This document shows positions 26,555-35,379 of a stretch of 64,000 nt of DNA, piece after piece. The stretch spans positions 39,734-103,733 of the forward strand of contig JAJTHL010000019.1 of assembly GCA_021298595.1 (NCBI GenBank), written 5' to 3'. This DNA comes from Alphaproteobacteria bacterium. GTDB taxonomy: Bacteria > Pseudomonadota > Alphaproteobacteria > Caedimonadales > UBA1908. The first letter of the stretch is position 1. The number at the start of each line of letters is the position of its first letter. The notes under the pieces are model-generated. The model was not told where the DNA came from. It was given only the letters and a program-made list of their open reading frames with translations, and ran no database searches. The translations under genes were made by a program, and so were the position numbers.

Positions 26555-27511
26555 ATGCACCGCTTTATTTGTGCCTTCACGGCGCTTTTTTTTGTGACCC
26601 CTTGTTTGATGAAGGCATCCCCTCAAGACCCCCTGATTGTTTATATTCGTGATTCCTTTTATGAAAAGTGGCACACGCTTTTGGAAAGGGACCTGCCGAC
26701 TCCTGTGCGCTTTATTCGCCTACCCAACAGCGCTTTGATGGCGCGCCTTCGCATGGAAGGCAAAGAGACCAAAGCCCACGTGGTTTTAGGCATCGATTCT
26801 TGTTATATGGCTGAACTCAAAGAACTTGATTTTGTGGCCCCTTCCCAAGTGGACCCATCGCTTTACACCCTTCCCGTTCCTTGGGATAAAGATTTCGTCC
26901 CCTTTTGTTATGGCTACATTGGTCTTTTGTATGATACGCAAAGCCTTACTCGTCCCCCAAGGAGCTGGGAAGAGCTTGCAGCACTTCAAGAAAAAAGCGT
27001 CGTGATGCCAAATCCCCTGACCTCCACTGTCGGCATGGTCTTTTTAGAGGCACTTTTTCAAAAAAAATTACCCTTGAGGGTCACCGCCTTTCATAGAAAG
27101 CTGCGCGCAACACCCAAAGGACTTTCCGAAGCTTTTGGCCTGTTTGCCACGGGAAAAGCCCCCCTCGCGGTCGCCTATACAACGTCGGCGGCCCACCGAC
27201 AAGAACAATACAAAAACACGCGCCTTAAACCCCTCGTATTCAAAGAGCACCCGTTCCTCGCCTACGCTGCTTTTATGACACGAGGCGGCGCCGCAAGGAC
27301 TGATACGAAACGCTTTCTTGAAAGACTGGTCAGCCCCGCCGTTCAGCAGCACATGTACACAACCGATCACATGTATCCCGTGACGAAGGAAGCACGGCGC
27401 GCAGCAGGTCTTGATCAGGATGAACCCCAAGCGCTTGCGCCCATCAGCAATTTGACAGCCGCCGACCAAAAGACCCTCGCCCACGCGTGGCGGGCGCTGA
27501 CCACAAGGTAG
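26555..27511 (+). CDS. thiB: Thiamine ABC transporter, substrate-binding protein
   Basis: 318 residues with GGGAGAG before the ATG and a signal peptide of about 21 residues (LMKAS). The mature fold is a type II periplasmic binding protein: PLIVYIRDSFYEKW at the start, VVLGIDSCYMAEL, a VPWDKDFVPFCYGYIGLLYD hinge region, SWEELAALQEKSVVMPNP, and a late MYPVTKEARRA. Position under a TPP riboswitch and before a permease and ATPase settles the ligand as thiamine or its phosphates. The organism seems to import the vitamin. Confidence 0.95.
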   Translation: MHRFICAFTALFFVTPCLMKASPQDPLIVYIRDSFYEKWHTLLERDLPTPVRFIRLPNSALMARLRMEGKETKAHVVLGIDSCYMAELKELDFVAPSQVDPSLYTLPVPWDKDFVPFCYGYIGLLYDTQSLTRPPRSWEELAALQEKSVVMPNPLTSTVGMVFLEALFQKKLPLRVTAFHRKLRATPKGLSEAFGLFATGKAPLAVAYTTSAAHRQEQYKNTRLKPLVFKEHPFLAYAAFMTRGGAARTDTKRFLERLVSPAVQQHMYTTDHMYPVTKEARRAAGLDQDEPQALAPISNLTAADQKTLAHAWRALTTR

Positions 27512-27518
27512 ACAGGCC

Positions 27519-28925
27519 GTGAGTTTTATGGAAGCCGTCATGCCGATCTTGGGCGCAAGCCTCTTTCAAAGCGCGCTTTCAACGCTCTTAAGTTTTGCGT
27601 GTGGGATGCCCCTTGCCCTTGTGCTTTACCACGAGCGTCATACGCGTCTTGCGCGCCTCATAAGAAGCGGGCTTGGGTTCTTTTTTGCCTTTCCTCTGTT
27701 TCCTTTGATTTTGGGGGTGATTATCCTTTTTGACAAGGTGGGGTTCGAGGCTTACGGGCTCTCTGGGATTTTGACGTGCCACACTCTTTTGAACGCGCCG
27801 CTCATTGCCCTTTATACCCTTCAAGCCTTTGATAACGTGCCAGCCCATTATTGGCGCCTGGGCGCGCACTTACCCTTGACTCCCGCCATGCGTTTTAAGG
27901 CCCTCATGGCAAGACCCCTTGGCATTGCCCTCCTTCAAGGCACAGTCCTTACTTTTTTCTTGTGCCTGACAAGCTTTAAGGCCGTGCTTTTCTTGTCCCA
28001 GGACAGCGCAAACTCGTCTTTGTCTCTGGCCCTCTATCACGCTCTTTTTAGGCGTTATGATGTGGATGAATCCGTGACCTACATCGGTCTGATTTTGATT
28101 TTCTCCCTTCTCAAAGGGTGCCTTCCCTTGGGGAGAACGGGCAGTATCACCCACAGCACCCGCCAAGACCTTCGGGGGGAAAAGCAAACTGCCTTTTCCT
28201 GGGTAAGGGTAGCGCTTTGGGGCTTTTTGTTTGTGTGGAGCGCGCCTTTGCTTGTAGGCGGTCTTGGGACGCTCGTGCGCGCTGATTTCTCGTTTTCAAA
28301 GCAGGCTGACGTGATCACGGCCCTTCGTGGCAGCCTTTATTTGTGCAGCGTTACGGGCGCACTCAGCACCCTCATGGCCCTTTTGTGGGCCTTTCTTCTG
28401 ACAACCCGCGCCCACACCTTTGCCAGGCTTTTCTTGGTGCCGCTTTCGCTGCCAAGTTTTGTTGTGGGGGCCTTTGTCTTTATCTTTGCCCACCGCTATT
28501 TTGATCTGGATGCCTGGTCCTTTTGGGTCATTGTGTGCTTACAACTTTTGGCAGCCCTGCCTTTTCTCACACGTCTTCTCACGCCGCGCCTTGGGGCCCT
28601 GCGGCGCGACACAAAGCGTCAAGTCGCCCTTCTTGGCCTTACACAGACTCAAGCTTTTCTCCTAATTCTATTGCCTCAAATGAAGGACCTTCTTTTCATG
28701 GCCTTTGGTATCGGGGCGGCTCTGTGCCTTGGAGATCTTGGCACCATCTGCCTTTTTGGCCGGGATCTTTCTTGCCTCACGACCCTTATTCAAATCCGCA
28801 TGGAGGCCTTTAACCTTGAAGAGGCCCTTGTACTTTCATACCTTCTAGGACTCATGGCTTTTTTCTTTTGCGCCGCCCCCCTCATCTTCAAAAAACTCAG
28901 GAGCCTGTATGTTTTGCGCCCATGA
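27519..28925 (+). CDS. thiP: Thiamine ABC transporter, permease
   Basis: 468 residues with a GTG start at 27519 (an ATG three codons later is possible). It has about eleven to twelve membrane segments in two halves, each with a permease EAA-type loop (HYWRLGAHLPLTPAMRF in the first; KRQVALLGLTQTQAFLLILLP in the second), as in ThiP, which is a fused pair of permease domains. Its 3' end overlaps thiQ by 17 bases. Confidence 0.95.
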   Translation: MSFMEAVMPILGASLFQSALSTLLSFACGMPLALVLYHERHTRLARLIRSGLGFFFAFPLFPLILGVIILFDKVGFEAYGLSGILTCHTLLNAPLIALYTLQAFDNVPAHYWRLGAHLPLTPAMRFKALMARPLGIALLQGTVLTFFLCLTSFKAVLFLSQDSANSSLSLALYHALFRRYDVDESVTYIGLILIFSLLKGCLPLGRTGSITHSTRQDLRGEKQTAFSWVRVALWGFLFVWSAPLLVGGLGTLVRADFSFSKQADVITALRGSLYLCSVTGALSTLMALLWAFLLTTRAHTFARLFLVPLSLPSFVVGAFVFIFAHRYFDLDAWSFWVIVCLQLLAALPFLTRLLTPRLGALRRDTKRQVALLGLTQTQAFLLILLPQMKDLLFMAFGIGAALCLGDLGTICLFGRDLSCLTTLIQIRMEAFNLEEALVLSYLLGLMAFFFCAAPLIFKKLRSLYVLRP

Positions 28926-29541
28926 TCTTGTGGTCAAGAGGGAACGCTGTACCCTCAAAGGATCTCTCTCCTTTCAAAAGGGCGAACGTATCGGATTTTA
29001 CGCACCAAGTGGAAGCGGAAAAACGACTCTTCTTGAGGCCATTGCGGGATTCCTACCCTTGGATCAAGGTCGCTTCACCTTGGGCGGTCTTGAGTTTACG
29101 GGTATGCCGCCCGCCAAGCGGCCCGTTTCGTATCTTTTTCAAGAGGGGTTTTTGTTCGAGCATCTGACCGTCTTTAAGAACGCGGCCCTTGCCTTTGGTA
29201 AAACGCGCTTACCTCAAAAAGAAACCCAAGACATTAATGATCTCCTTCAGAAAGTGGGCCTTGGAGGTGTTCTGGGCGCCAAAGCAAACACCCTTTCGGG
29301 CGGGCAAAAACAGCGCTTAGGGGTCACGCGCTGTCTTCTTCAAAAAAAGGAAATTATGCTCCTTGATGAGCCTTTTAACGGTATTGACGCGGACACGAAA
29401 GAGATTCTTTACGCGCTGTTGAAAGAACAACAAGAGACCTGTCTTATCTTTACAACCCACCACCCCCACGAGCTTGAGACCCTTGCAACGTCTGTCGTGA
29501 CTCTAGAAAATGGCACCCTCGCTCACAAAAGTAAGCTTTGA
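28909..29541 (+). CDS. thiQ: Thiamine ABC transporter, ATPase
   Basis: 210 residues, short for an ABC ATPase as ThiQ usually is. Walker A is APSGSGKTT (Ala at the first position instead of Gly), the Q loop VSYLFQEGFLFEHLTV, signature LSGGQKQRLGVTR, Walker B IMLLDEPF and the switch His in TTHHPHE. It energises uptake through ThiP. It overlaps thiP, so all three proteins are made from one mRNA governed by the riboswitch. Confidence 0.95.
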   Translation: MFCAHDLVVKRERCTLKGSLSFQKGERIGFYAPSGSGKTTLLEAIAGFLPLDQGRFTLGGLEFTGMPPAKRPVSYLFQEGFLFEHLTVFKNAALAFGKTRLPQKETQDINDLLQKVGLGGVLGAKANTLSGGQKQRLGVTRCLLQKKEIMLLDEPFNGIDADTKEILYALLKEQQETCLIFTTHHPHELETLATSVVTLENGTLAHKSKL

Positions 29542-29604
29542 CACAAACAGTTACAAAAGCCTAGACTACGTGTTTTTCAATAACGCGTGCGATACGCCAT
29601 ACTT

Positions 29605-30000
29605 TTATTGAATACGGCCCATATCCACGGAGACTGTACTTTTTTCAACATTAAAATCGCTCAAAACCACTTTATAGTGCGCACCGTCGAGAACATCAAA
29701 GTCTTCCATGGCAATCAAGATACTCTGACCACTTTTATTGTTTACATCAACAAAAACACGTACAGGAAGATCACTAATGCTCAGTGTTTGAGATTGATTA
29801 AACGCTATACAGCCACTGTCTGCATCAGCGGTTTGAGAATATCTAGAACTCGAACCAGGAGACCCCACAAGAGAAACAATCCCTCCTTGTCTCTTGAAAC
29901 TGTTAGGCACCTCAACTTCTTCAATGATAATGTTTCTTGAGGCAACAGCAGTGTCATACCCTAGAAATAGCGATAACATTAACAATGTTCTTTTGATCAT
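29605..30000 (-). CDS. Small exported protein of unknown function
   Basis: 131 residues from the ATG at 30000, which has GGAGAG upstream; the longer frame from 30081 adds a basic region with no ribosome binding site. Residues 1-21 form a signal peptide (MIKRTLLMLSLFLGYDTAVAS). The rest has a beta-rich pattern with one Cys (DSGCIAFNQS). I do not recognise a family. It stands alone between thiQ and rpsA, convergent with thiQ. Periplasmic or secreted location is inferred. Confidence 0.65.
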   Translation of the reverse strand: MIKRTLLMLSLFLGYDTAVASRNIIIEEVEVPNSFKRQGGIVSLVGSPGSSSRYSQTADADSGCIAFNQSQTLSISDLPVRVFVDVNNKSGQSILIAMEDFDVLDGAHYKVVLSDFNVEKSTVSVDMGRIQ

Positions 30001-30302
30001 TTTAAGCTCTCCTGTTTTTTTTTGCTTTTTGCGCCAAAATAATAAGAAATCTTTTTGCTTTATCCTTTTATAAGAAAACAACTCAAAAGATAAGCGTAAA
30101 AGCGCCCTAAGGATAGCATTTTCCTCTTAAGAAAATACAAAGCTGTTTTTTATACACAACCCAGGCGATCCATAACCTTGATACCCTTATATGCATCTAA
30201 AAGGATACCACCCTCCTTCACAAAGCGTGTTCTCATTTGTAAGACGCGCATAAAAAAAAGCCGCCCCAAGGGACGGCTTTTTTCTTTCAGCAAAAAGGAT
30301 GC
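30001..30302. other. Intergenic region after rpsA
   Basis: 302 bases. It carries the rpsA terminator at 30252-30283 and, near 30000-30130, the AT-rich promoter region of the small exported protein. No further gene or RNA is apparent. Confidence 0.6.
30252..30283 (-). terminator. Rho-independent terminator of the rpsA operon
   Basis: A run of A then AGCCG, a short ACCC/GGGA middle with one mismatch, CGGCT and a T-run form a hairpin that reads as a terminator on the minus strand, 20 bases beyond the rpsA stop. It is nearly symmetric and may act both ways. Confidence 0.88.
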
Positions 30303-32018
30303 TTACTTGTCGTCACGGGCACGGTCAAAGGCCGCTCCCAAAATGTCGCCAAGGCTTGCACCGCTGTCTGCAGAACCGTAATGCTCAACGGCTTCTCTTT
30401 CCTCTTGGATCTCGCGACCACGAACAGAAAGCGTCAAACGACGAGAACGTGCGTCGATGGCGGTGATGCGGGCATCAACCTTCTCACCAACAGCAAAACG
30501 ATCTGTGCGTTGCTCGTTACGATCCTTGGAAAGCTCTGCCTTACGGATAAAGCCAGGCACGGAACCGTTGACCAACACCTCAAGACCTGCTTCTACCACT
30601 TCGGTGATTTCACAGGTTACGATGTCGCCGCGGTTAATGCCTTCAATACCGGATTGGAACGGATCTTTTTCCAGTTGCTTGATGCCAAGGGCAATACGCT
30701 CTTTTCCTGGATCCACATCAAGGACCTTCACGCGGATACGCTGACCCTTCTTGTAAGTCTTGATGGCTTCATCAGGTGACACATCCCAAGAAAGATCGGA
30801 CATATGAACCATGCCGTCCAATTCTTCGGAAACAGACACGAACAGACCGAATTCCGTGATGTTACGGATTTCGCCTTCAAAGTCTGTGCCCACAGGATGA
30901 TCCACTGCGACTTTTTCCCAAGGATTTTCCATGCATTGCTTGAGACCGAGGGCAATACGACGCTTGCTTGGATCTACTTCCAGAACCATCACCTCTACCT
31001 CTTGGTTAGGGGAAAGGATTTTGTTCGGATGGAAGCTCTTCTTTGTCCAGCTCATTTCGGATACGTGAATAAGACCCTCGATGCCAGAATCAAGCTCGAC
31101 GAACGCGCCGTATTCTGTGACGTTGGTCACGTGCCCTGTCAAGCGTGCGCCCACGGGATAACGCTCTTCAACACCCTTCCAGGGATCTTCTTCAAGTTGC
31201 TTCATGCCCAAGGACACGCGCTGTGTCTCGGCGTTGAAACGAATGACTTGAACGCGTACGTTTTGACCCACTTGCAAGACTTCGCTGGGGTGACCCACGC
31301 GGCGCCAAGAAATATCCGTCACGTGAAGAAGACCGTCAAGGCCGCCTAGATCAACGAAGGCACCGTAATCGGTGATATTCTTGACCACGCCGTCAATGAT
31401 TTGGTTTTCGGAAAGCTTGGCCAGCACTTCGTCGCGTGCTTCTTGGCGAGACTCTTCAAGAATCGAACGCCTGGACACAACGATGTTGCCGCGGGAGCGG
31501 TCCATCTTCAAAATTTGGAAAGGTTGCTCGATGCCCATCAAAGCACCTGCATCCTTAATGGGACGGATGTCCAGCTGGCTGCGCGGCAAGAACGCCACAG
31601 CGCCCGCAAGATCCACGGTAAAACCGCCCTTAACACGACCAAAAATAGTACCCATAACGGTTTCATTGGCATTGAAGGAACGCTCGAGAACGCCCCACGC
31701 CTCTTCACGGCGTGCTTTTTCACGGGACAAGACCACAAGGCCGTCCTTATCTTCCATGCGCTCGACGTAAACGTCGATGATGTCACCCACTTTGGGGGTT
31801 TCATCGCTGCCTGGCCTTGAAAGTTCCTTGAGGCCCACACGTCCTTCGGACTTTAGCCCCACGTCAATCAGTGCCATATCGTTGTAGATCGAGATCACAC
31901 GCCCCGGCACAACAGTGCCGACGATTTGGGCAGATCCTACTTCACTCTCAAGAAGAAGCTTTTCAAAGCTCTCCATATCAGAAGCAAAGTTTTGTGTGTT
32001 TTCGTTTGGTGTACTCAT
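30303..32018 (-). CDS. rpsA: 30S ribosomal protein S1
   Basis: 571 residues with six S1 (OB-fold) domains. Typical lines are GTVVPGRVISIYNDMALIDVG, DYGAFVDLGGLDGLLHVTDI, EYGAFVELDSGIEGLIHVSEM and EFGLFVSVSEELDGMVHMSDL. The last repeats are more divergent, as in other S1 proteins. It brings mRNA to the ribosome. Last gene of the thiD-ogt-serC-cmk-rpsA row; cmk-rpsA is a common proteobacterial pair. A 64-base gap follows cmk. Confidence 0.97.
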   Translation of the reverse strand: MSTPNENTQNFASDMESFEKLLLESEVGSAQIVGTVVPGRVISIYNDMALIDVGLKSEGRVGLKELSRPGSDETPKVGDIIDVYVERMEDKDGLVVLSREKARREEAWGVLERSFNANETVMGTIFGRVKGGFTVDLAGAVAFLPRSQLDIRPIKDAGALMGIEQPFQILKMDRSRGNIVVSRRSILEESRQEARDEVLAKLSENQIIDGVVKNITDYGAFVDLGGLDGLLHVTDISWRRVGHPSEVLQVGQNVRVQVIRFNAETQRVSLGMKQLEEDPWKGVEERYPVGARLTGHVTNVTEYGAFVELDSGIEGLIHVSEMSWTKKSFHPNKILSPNQEVEVMVLEVDPSKRRIALGLKQCMENPWEKVAVDHPVGTDFEGEIRNITEFGLFVSVSEELDGMVHMSDLSWDVSPDEAIKTYKKGQRIRVKVLDVDPGKERIALGIKQLEKDPFQSGIEGINRGDIVTCEITEVVEAGLEVLVNGSVPGFIRKAELSKDRNEQRTDRFAVGEKVDARITAIDARSRRLTLSVRGREIQEEREAVEHYGSADSGASLGDILGAAFDRARDDK

Positions 32019-32082
32019 GTTTAAAGTAATATCCTTTCAAATAGATACCTTGACAAAAGAGGGACCTCGCCACTATATCCTT

Positions 32083-32745
32083 TTATCTCGGTTGTGCCTG
32101 ACCTATATGGGCACACGCAACCCGAAGAACCTCCTCTGGGTCCATGGAAGACGTATCTATGACCAGCGCCCCTAACGGCACCACAAGGGGAGAGGTTTCT
32201 CTCTCCCGATCAAGACGGTCTCTCTCACGCATATCATCAAGTACGTCTGCATATATACTATTACCGCCGCGCAAGCGCAACTCTTCATATCGCCGGCGCG
32301 CACGAATCTCGACATTGGCCTCTAGGAATAATTTGACGGCTGCGTCCGGACACACCAAACTCCCAATGTCACGACCATCAAGGACCGCCCCCTTTTTTCC
32401 TTGGGGCGGACGCGCGGCAAAATCCCGTTGGTATTGAAGAAGAGCACGCCTGACCCCGGGATAAGCTGACACAAGGGACGCTGCCCGCGAGACGTCTTCG
32501 GTGCGAAGGCGCGGATGTTCGCTCACATCCTCTGCCTTCAGAGTGCGCGCGGTCTCGACGGCAAGGGTTTCGTCTTTTAAATCAAGGGCGCCCTCTAACA
32601 TCCGCCACGCAAGGGCCCGGTACAAAAGCCCCGTATCAAGATAGGCAAAGTCATAATAAGACGCCAACGACCTTGCAAGGGTTCCCTTGCCAGAGCCCGC
32701 AGGTCCGTCCACCGCAATCACAAAGGAAGAAGTCATCTGAGTCAT
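32083..32745 (-). CDS. cmk: Cytidylate kinase
   Basis: 220 residues. P-loop AVDGPAGSGKGTLARSLA, DTGLLYRALAWRML, DGRDIGSLVCPDA and REREDR-type arginine cluster (MRERDRLDRERETSPL) identify Cmk, which phosphorylates CMP and dCMP. It starts three bases after the serC stop and is followed by rpsA. Confidence 0.97.
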   Translation of the reverse strand: MTQMTSSFVIAVDGPAGSGKGTLARSLASYYDFAYLDTGLLYRALAWRMLEGALDLKDETLAVETARTLKAEDVSEHPRLRTEDVSRAASLVSAYPGVRRALLQYQRDFAARPPQGKKGAVLDGRDIGSLVCPDAAVKLFLEANVEIRARRRYEELRLRGGNSIYADVLDDMRERDRLDRERETSPLVVPLGALVIDTSSMDPEEVLRVACAHIGQAQPR

Positions 32746-32748
32746 CTT

Positions 32749-33894
32749 TTACCGCGTTTCAAGTTGTTGATAGGCCCATAACAGCCATGTACAAAGCCGG
32801 CTTATGTCTTCGGGGTCGATGGTGGGCCCACACCACAAACGAAGGCACGGCGTGCCGGCCCCGTGCCCCAAAAGATCAAACCCTACTTCTTCATGGGCAA
32901 GAAGACTGGCCATTTCCTTAAGAGGTTCCCACTTGTTTTCGTGGCGAGGATCCGTGAGCACCAAACACACCGTAGTGGTCGAGCGAATCTCTGGCTCCTT
33001 GTGGGCAAAGGCAATCCAGTCTTGAGTCCCAATCCAAGCCTCCAAGATTTTGTTATTTGCGGTTGTACGTCCCACAAGGGCGTCAAGGCCGCCAAGTTCT
33101 TTGGCCCATAAAAGGCCTTGCCGGTAATCCTCAAGGCAAAGAAGTGACGGCGTATTCAGGGTCACGCCGGCACAAAGCTCTTCATTAAAAAGCCCGTTTT
33201 CCCCGCGCAGGGAGAACATATACGGCACAGGCCACTGGGCTGGATGAGTGTTCAAATGCGTGACTGCCCGGGGACTTAGGACTAAAACGCCTTGATTGGC
33301 TTCAGCGCCCAAACCCTTTTGCCAAGGAAAGGCTGTAACGTCGAGCTTTTCCCAGTCAAGGGGCATGGCAAAGACGGCCGACGTTGCATCACATAGGGTG
33401 AGCCCCGTGCGACTTTCCGGTATCCAGTCCCCGCCTGGGACACACATGCCAGCCGTCGACCCATTCCAGGTAAAAAGCACGTCATGATCAAAATTCACCG
33501 TAGACAAATCAGGAAAGGGGGCTGTAGGGCCACCCACCATAACTTGATCTTTAATCTTTAGGGCATTCTTTATCACCCACTGCCACCGGGCACCAAAAAT
33601 ATCCCACGCAAGCGCCGTCACAGGCCTGATCCCGAGAAATGCCCAAAGGGCGCATTCGACGGCGCCCGTTGCAGAGCCCGCGACAAAAAGGACTCTATAC
33701 TCCTCTGGAATCGCGAGAACCTCTTTGGTGAGGCACAGGGTTTCTTGAAGACGTGCCAGTGCCTCTTTGCTTCGGTGCGAACGCCCCAAAAGGGCGCCCT
33801 CAAGACGCGCCAAAGACCATCCCTGGGGTTTTGCGCAGGGCCCAGAACTAAAAAAGGGGCTCATGGGTTTGAGGGTAGGTTTAACGTTATTCAT
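32749..33894 (-). CDS. serC: Phosphoserine aminotransferase
   Basis: 381 residues of the alphaproteobacterial SerC type. SGPCAKPQGWSL, LGRSHRSKEALARL, LFVAGSATGAVE, FTWNGSTAGMCVP, CDATSAVFAM and the PLP Lys in FPWQKGLGAE all match. It makes phosphoserine for serine synthesis and also acts in vitamin B6 synthesis. serA and serB are not in the window. Start overlaps the ogt stop by eight bases. Confidence 0.93.
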   Translation of the reverse strand: MNNVKPTLKPMSPFFSSGPCAKPQGWSLARLEGALLGRSHRSKEALARLQETLCLTKEVLAIPEEYRVLFVAGSATGAVECALWAFLGIRPVTALAWDIFGARWQWVIKNALKIKDQVMVGGPTAPFPDLSTVNFDHDVLFTWNGSTAGMCVPGGDWIPESRTGLTLCDATSAVFAMPLDWEKLDVTAFPWQKGLGAEANQGVLVLSPRAVTHLNTHPAQWPVPYMFSLRGENGLFNEELCAGVTLNTPSLLCLEDYRQGLLWAKELGGLDALVGRTTANNKILEAWIGTQDWIAFAHKEPEIRSTTTVCLVLTDPRHENKWEPLKEMASLLAHEEVGFDLLGHGAGTPCLRLWCGPTIDPEDISRLCTWLLWAYQQLETR

Positions 33895-34492
33895 CTGATT
33901 TTCTTAACACGGTGTTTTGTGCCTCCCATAACAACAAGGTTTCTTTGATTTGAAGACCCCAGCGGTATCCGCCAAGGGCGCCGCTGTGGCGTTTGATCCG
34001 GTGACAGGGCAAGAGGAACGATACGGGATTTTTTCCCACGGCGCTGGCAACCGCCCTCACGGCCAAAGGCCTTCCCACAAGGGCGGCGAGCTTTTGATAC
34101 GATAAGACGGACACCGTCGAAAGCTCTTTTCCTGCAAGGGTTTGCCACACTTGACGTTGAAAGGGCGTGCCGATCCACATACCGACCTTTAAGGGGGCAT
34201 TTACATCTGTGCCTGTTTCATAGGCTTTTTGCACAAAAGGCTTCTGGTCCCAAGACCCTGTGAGTTCTGCCAACAACGAGGGGGCGTCGCGCCCAAAAGC
34301 GAGCCCAAAGATAGTTGCTGCTTCATCAAAAACAAGAACGCCCGCAAAAGGATCTTGGTTATTTAAAGTCAGCGGGGCCCAAAAGAGGTGCCCCTTGGGG
34401 CGCTCCTCCACAAGCTTAATTGGTCGGTGACGCAGATGAGCTAGAAGAGGTGGCAACTCGAGGCGAGGTAACGCCGCCCCATGCGTCGTCAT
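33887..34492 (-). CDS. ogt: Methylated-DNA-protein cysteine methyltransferase
   Basis: 201 residues from the ATG at 34492; a longer frame to 34567 is possible but less likely. The C-terminal AGT domain has GTPFQRQVWQTL, RAVASAVGKNPVSFLLPCHRI (active Cys in PCHR) and GGYRWGLQIKETLL. It removes alkyl groups from O6-guanine in a suicide reaction. The start lies within the end of thiD, an overlap of about 77 bases, which is longer than usual, and the ribosome binding site is weak, so the true start could be further in. Confidence 0.88.
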   Translation of the reverse strand: MTTHGAALPRLELPPLLAHLRHRPIKLVEERPKGHLFWAPLTLNNQDPFAGVLVFDEAATIFGLAFGRDAPSLLAELTGSWDQKPFVQKAYETGTDVNAPLKVGMWIGTPFQRQVWQTLAGKELSTVSVLSYQKLAALVGRPLAVRAVASAVGKNPVSFLLPCHRIKRHSGALGGYRWGLQIKETLLLWEAQNTVLRKSDE

Positions 34493-35246
34493 CACTTTGG
34501 GCAGAACGCGCGATGTAGGCTTTGATAACATCTTGGACATAGGCGCGTGCATCCACCACCGCTTCACGTAACGTTTTACCGCAAGCTATCCCAAAAGCGA
34601 TGGCTGATGTCAAGGCGTCACCCGATCCAGCTTCGGATCTTCCAAGCCGTGGGGAAGAAAAAACTTCCTGGGAATCGGACTCCATAAAGACGTCATAGAC
34701 TTCACTTCCCGAAAGAGAGCCTCCCGTCAACAAGACCGCCTTGTTGCCTAGGGTCATGAGCATTTCCGCAACGTACCGCATGGTTTCTAGATCGACCACA
34801 CGCACGCCCGTTAAACGATAAGCCTCTGTCAAGTTGGGGCACAGCAAGTCAGCATGGAAGAAAAGTCGACGCTCAAAGGCTTGCACGGCCGTGTGATCTA
34901 GCACTTGACGTGCCCCGCGACTGGACGTCATCACGGGTTCAAGAATCAACGGTATCCCTTTTCCTTCGCCTTTTTCAATGAAATCAGCGATCATTTCCAT
35001 CATTTCAGGCCCGATCAGACTTCCGATTTTGATGCATCTAACATTCTCGTCCATGATACCCTTCATTTGGGCCTCGACGATGGAAACAGGGATCGACAAT
35101 ACCTGGGACGGATCATCAGGACAGATACTATAGGTTGCAATGGTACGCGCCCGACCACCAAGGCGTGTCACAGTTCTTAGATCACGTTGCACACCCGTTC
35201 TTGCCCGAGGATCAAATCGCCCGATCGTTAAGATTTCCCCCATCAT
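34416..35246 (-). CDS. thiD: ThiD-like HMP-phosphate kinase family protein
   Basis: 276 residues from the ATG at 35246, chosen for GAGG five bases upstream; an ATG at 35270 is a weaker choice. Fold and many positions follow ThiD (PfkB superfamily): IKIGSLIGPEMMEMIADF, LEPVMTSSRG, LCPNLTEAYRLTG, AVLLTGGSLSGSEV. Two key places differ: the N-terminal substrate loop is LTIGRFDPRARTG where ThiD has LTIAGSDPSGGAG, and the anion-hole loop is AGSGDALTSAI with Asp where ThiD has Cys. That may mean a changed substrate. It heads a minus-strand row of overlapping genes. Confidence 0.75.
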   Translation of the reverse strand: MMGEILTIGRFDPRARTGVQRDLRTVTRLGGRARTIATYSICPDDPSQVLSIPVSIVEAQMKGIMDENVRCIKIGSLIGPEMMEMIADFIEKGEGKGIPLILEPVMTSSRGARQVLDHTAVQAFERRLFFHADLLCPNLTEAYRLTGVRVVDLETMRYVAEMLMTLGNKAVLLTGGSLSGSEVYDVFMESDSQEVFSSPRLGRSEAGSGDALTSAIAFGIACGKTLREAVVDARAYVQDVIKAYIARSAQSDDDAWGGVTSPRVATSSSSSASPTN

Positions 35247-35379
35247 GATCGCCTCACTTTTTTTTGTCATTTTCTATTGCATCACAAGTTGGCCTGTCTG
35301 CCAAGACTTTCATGACTTCTCTCTTTCGTTTTTTTTACGAGAATGATAGAATTCACAATAACTCCTTGAAATAAGCAAA

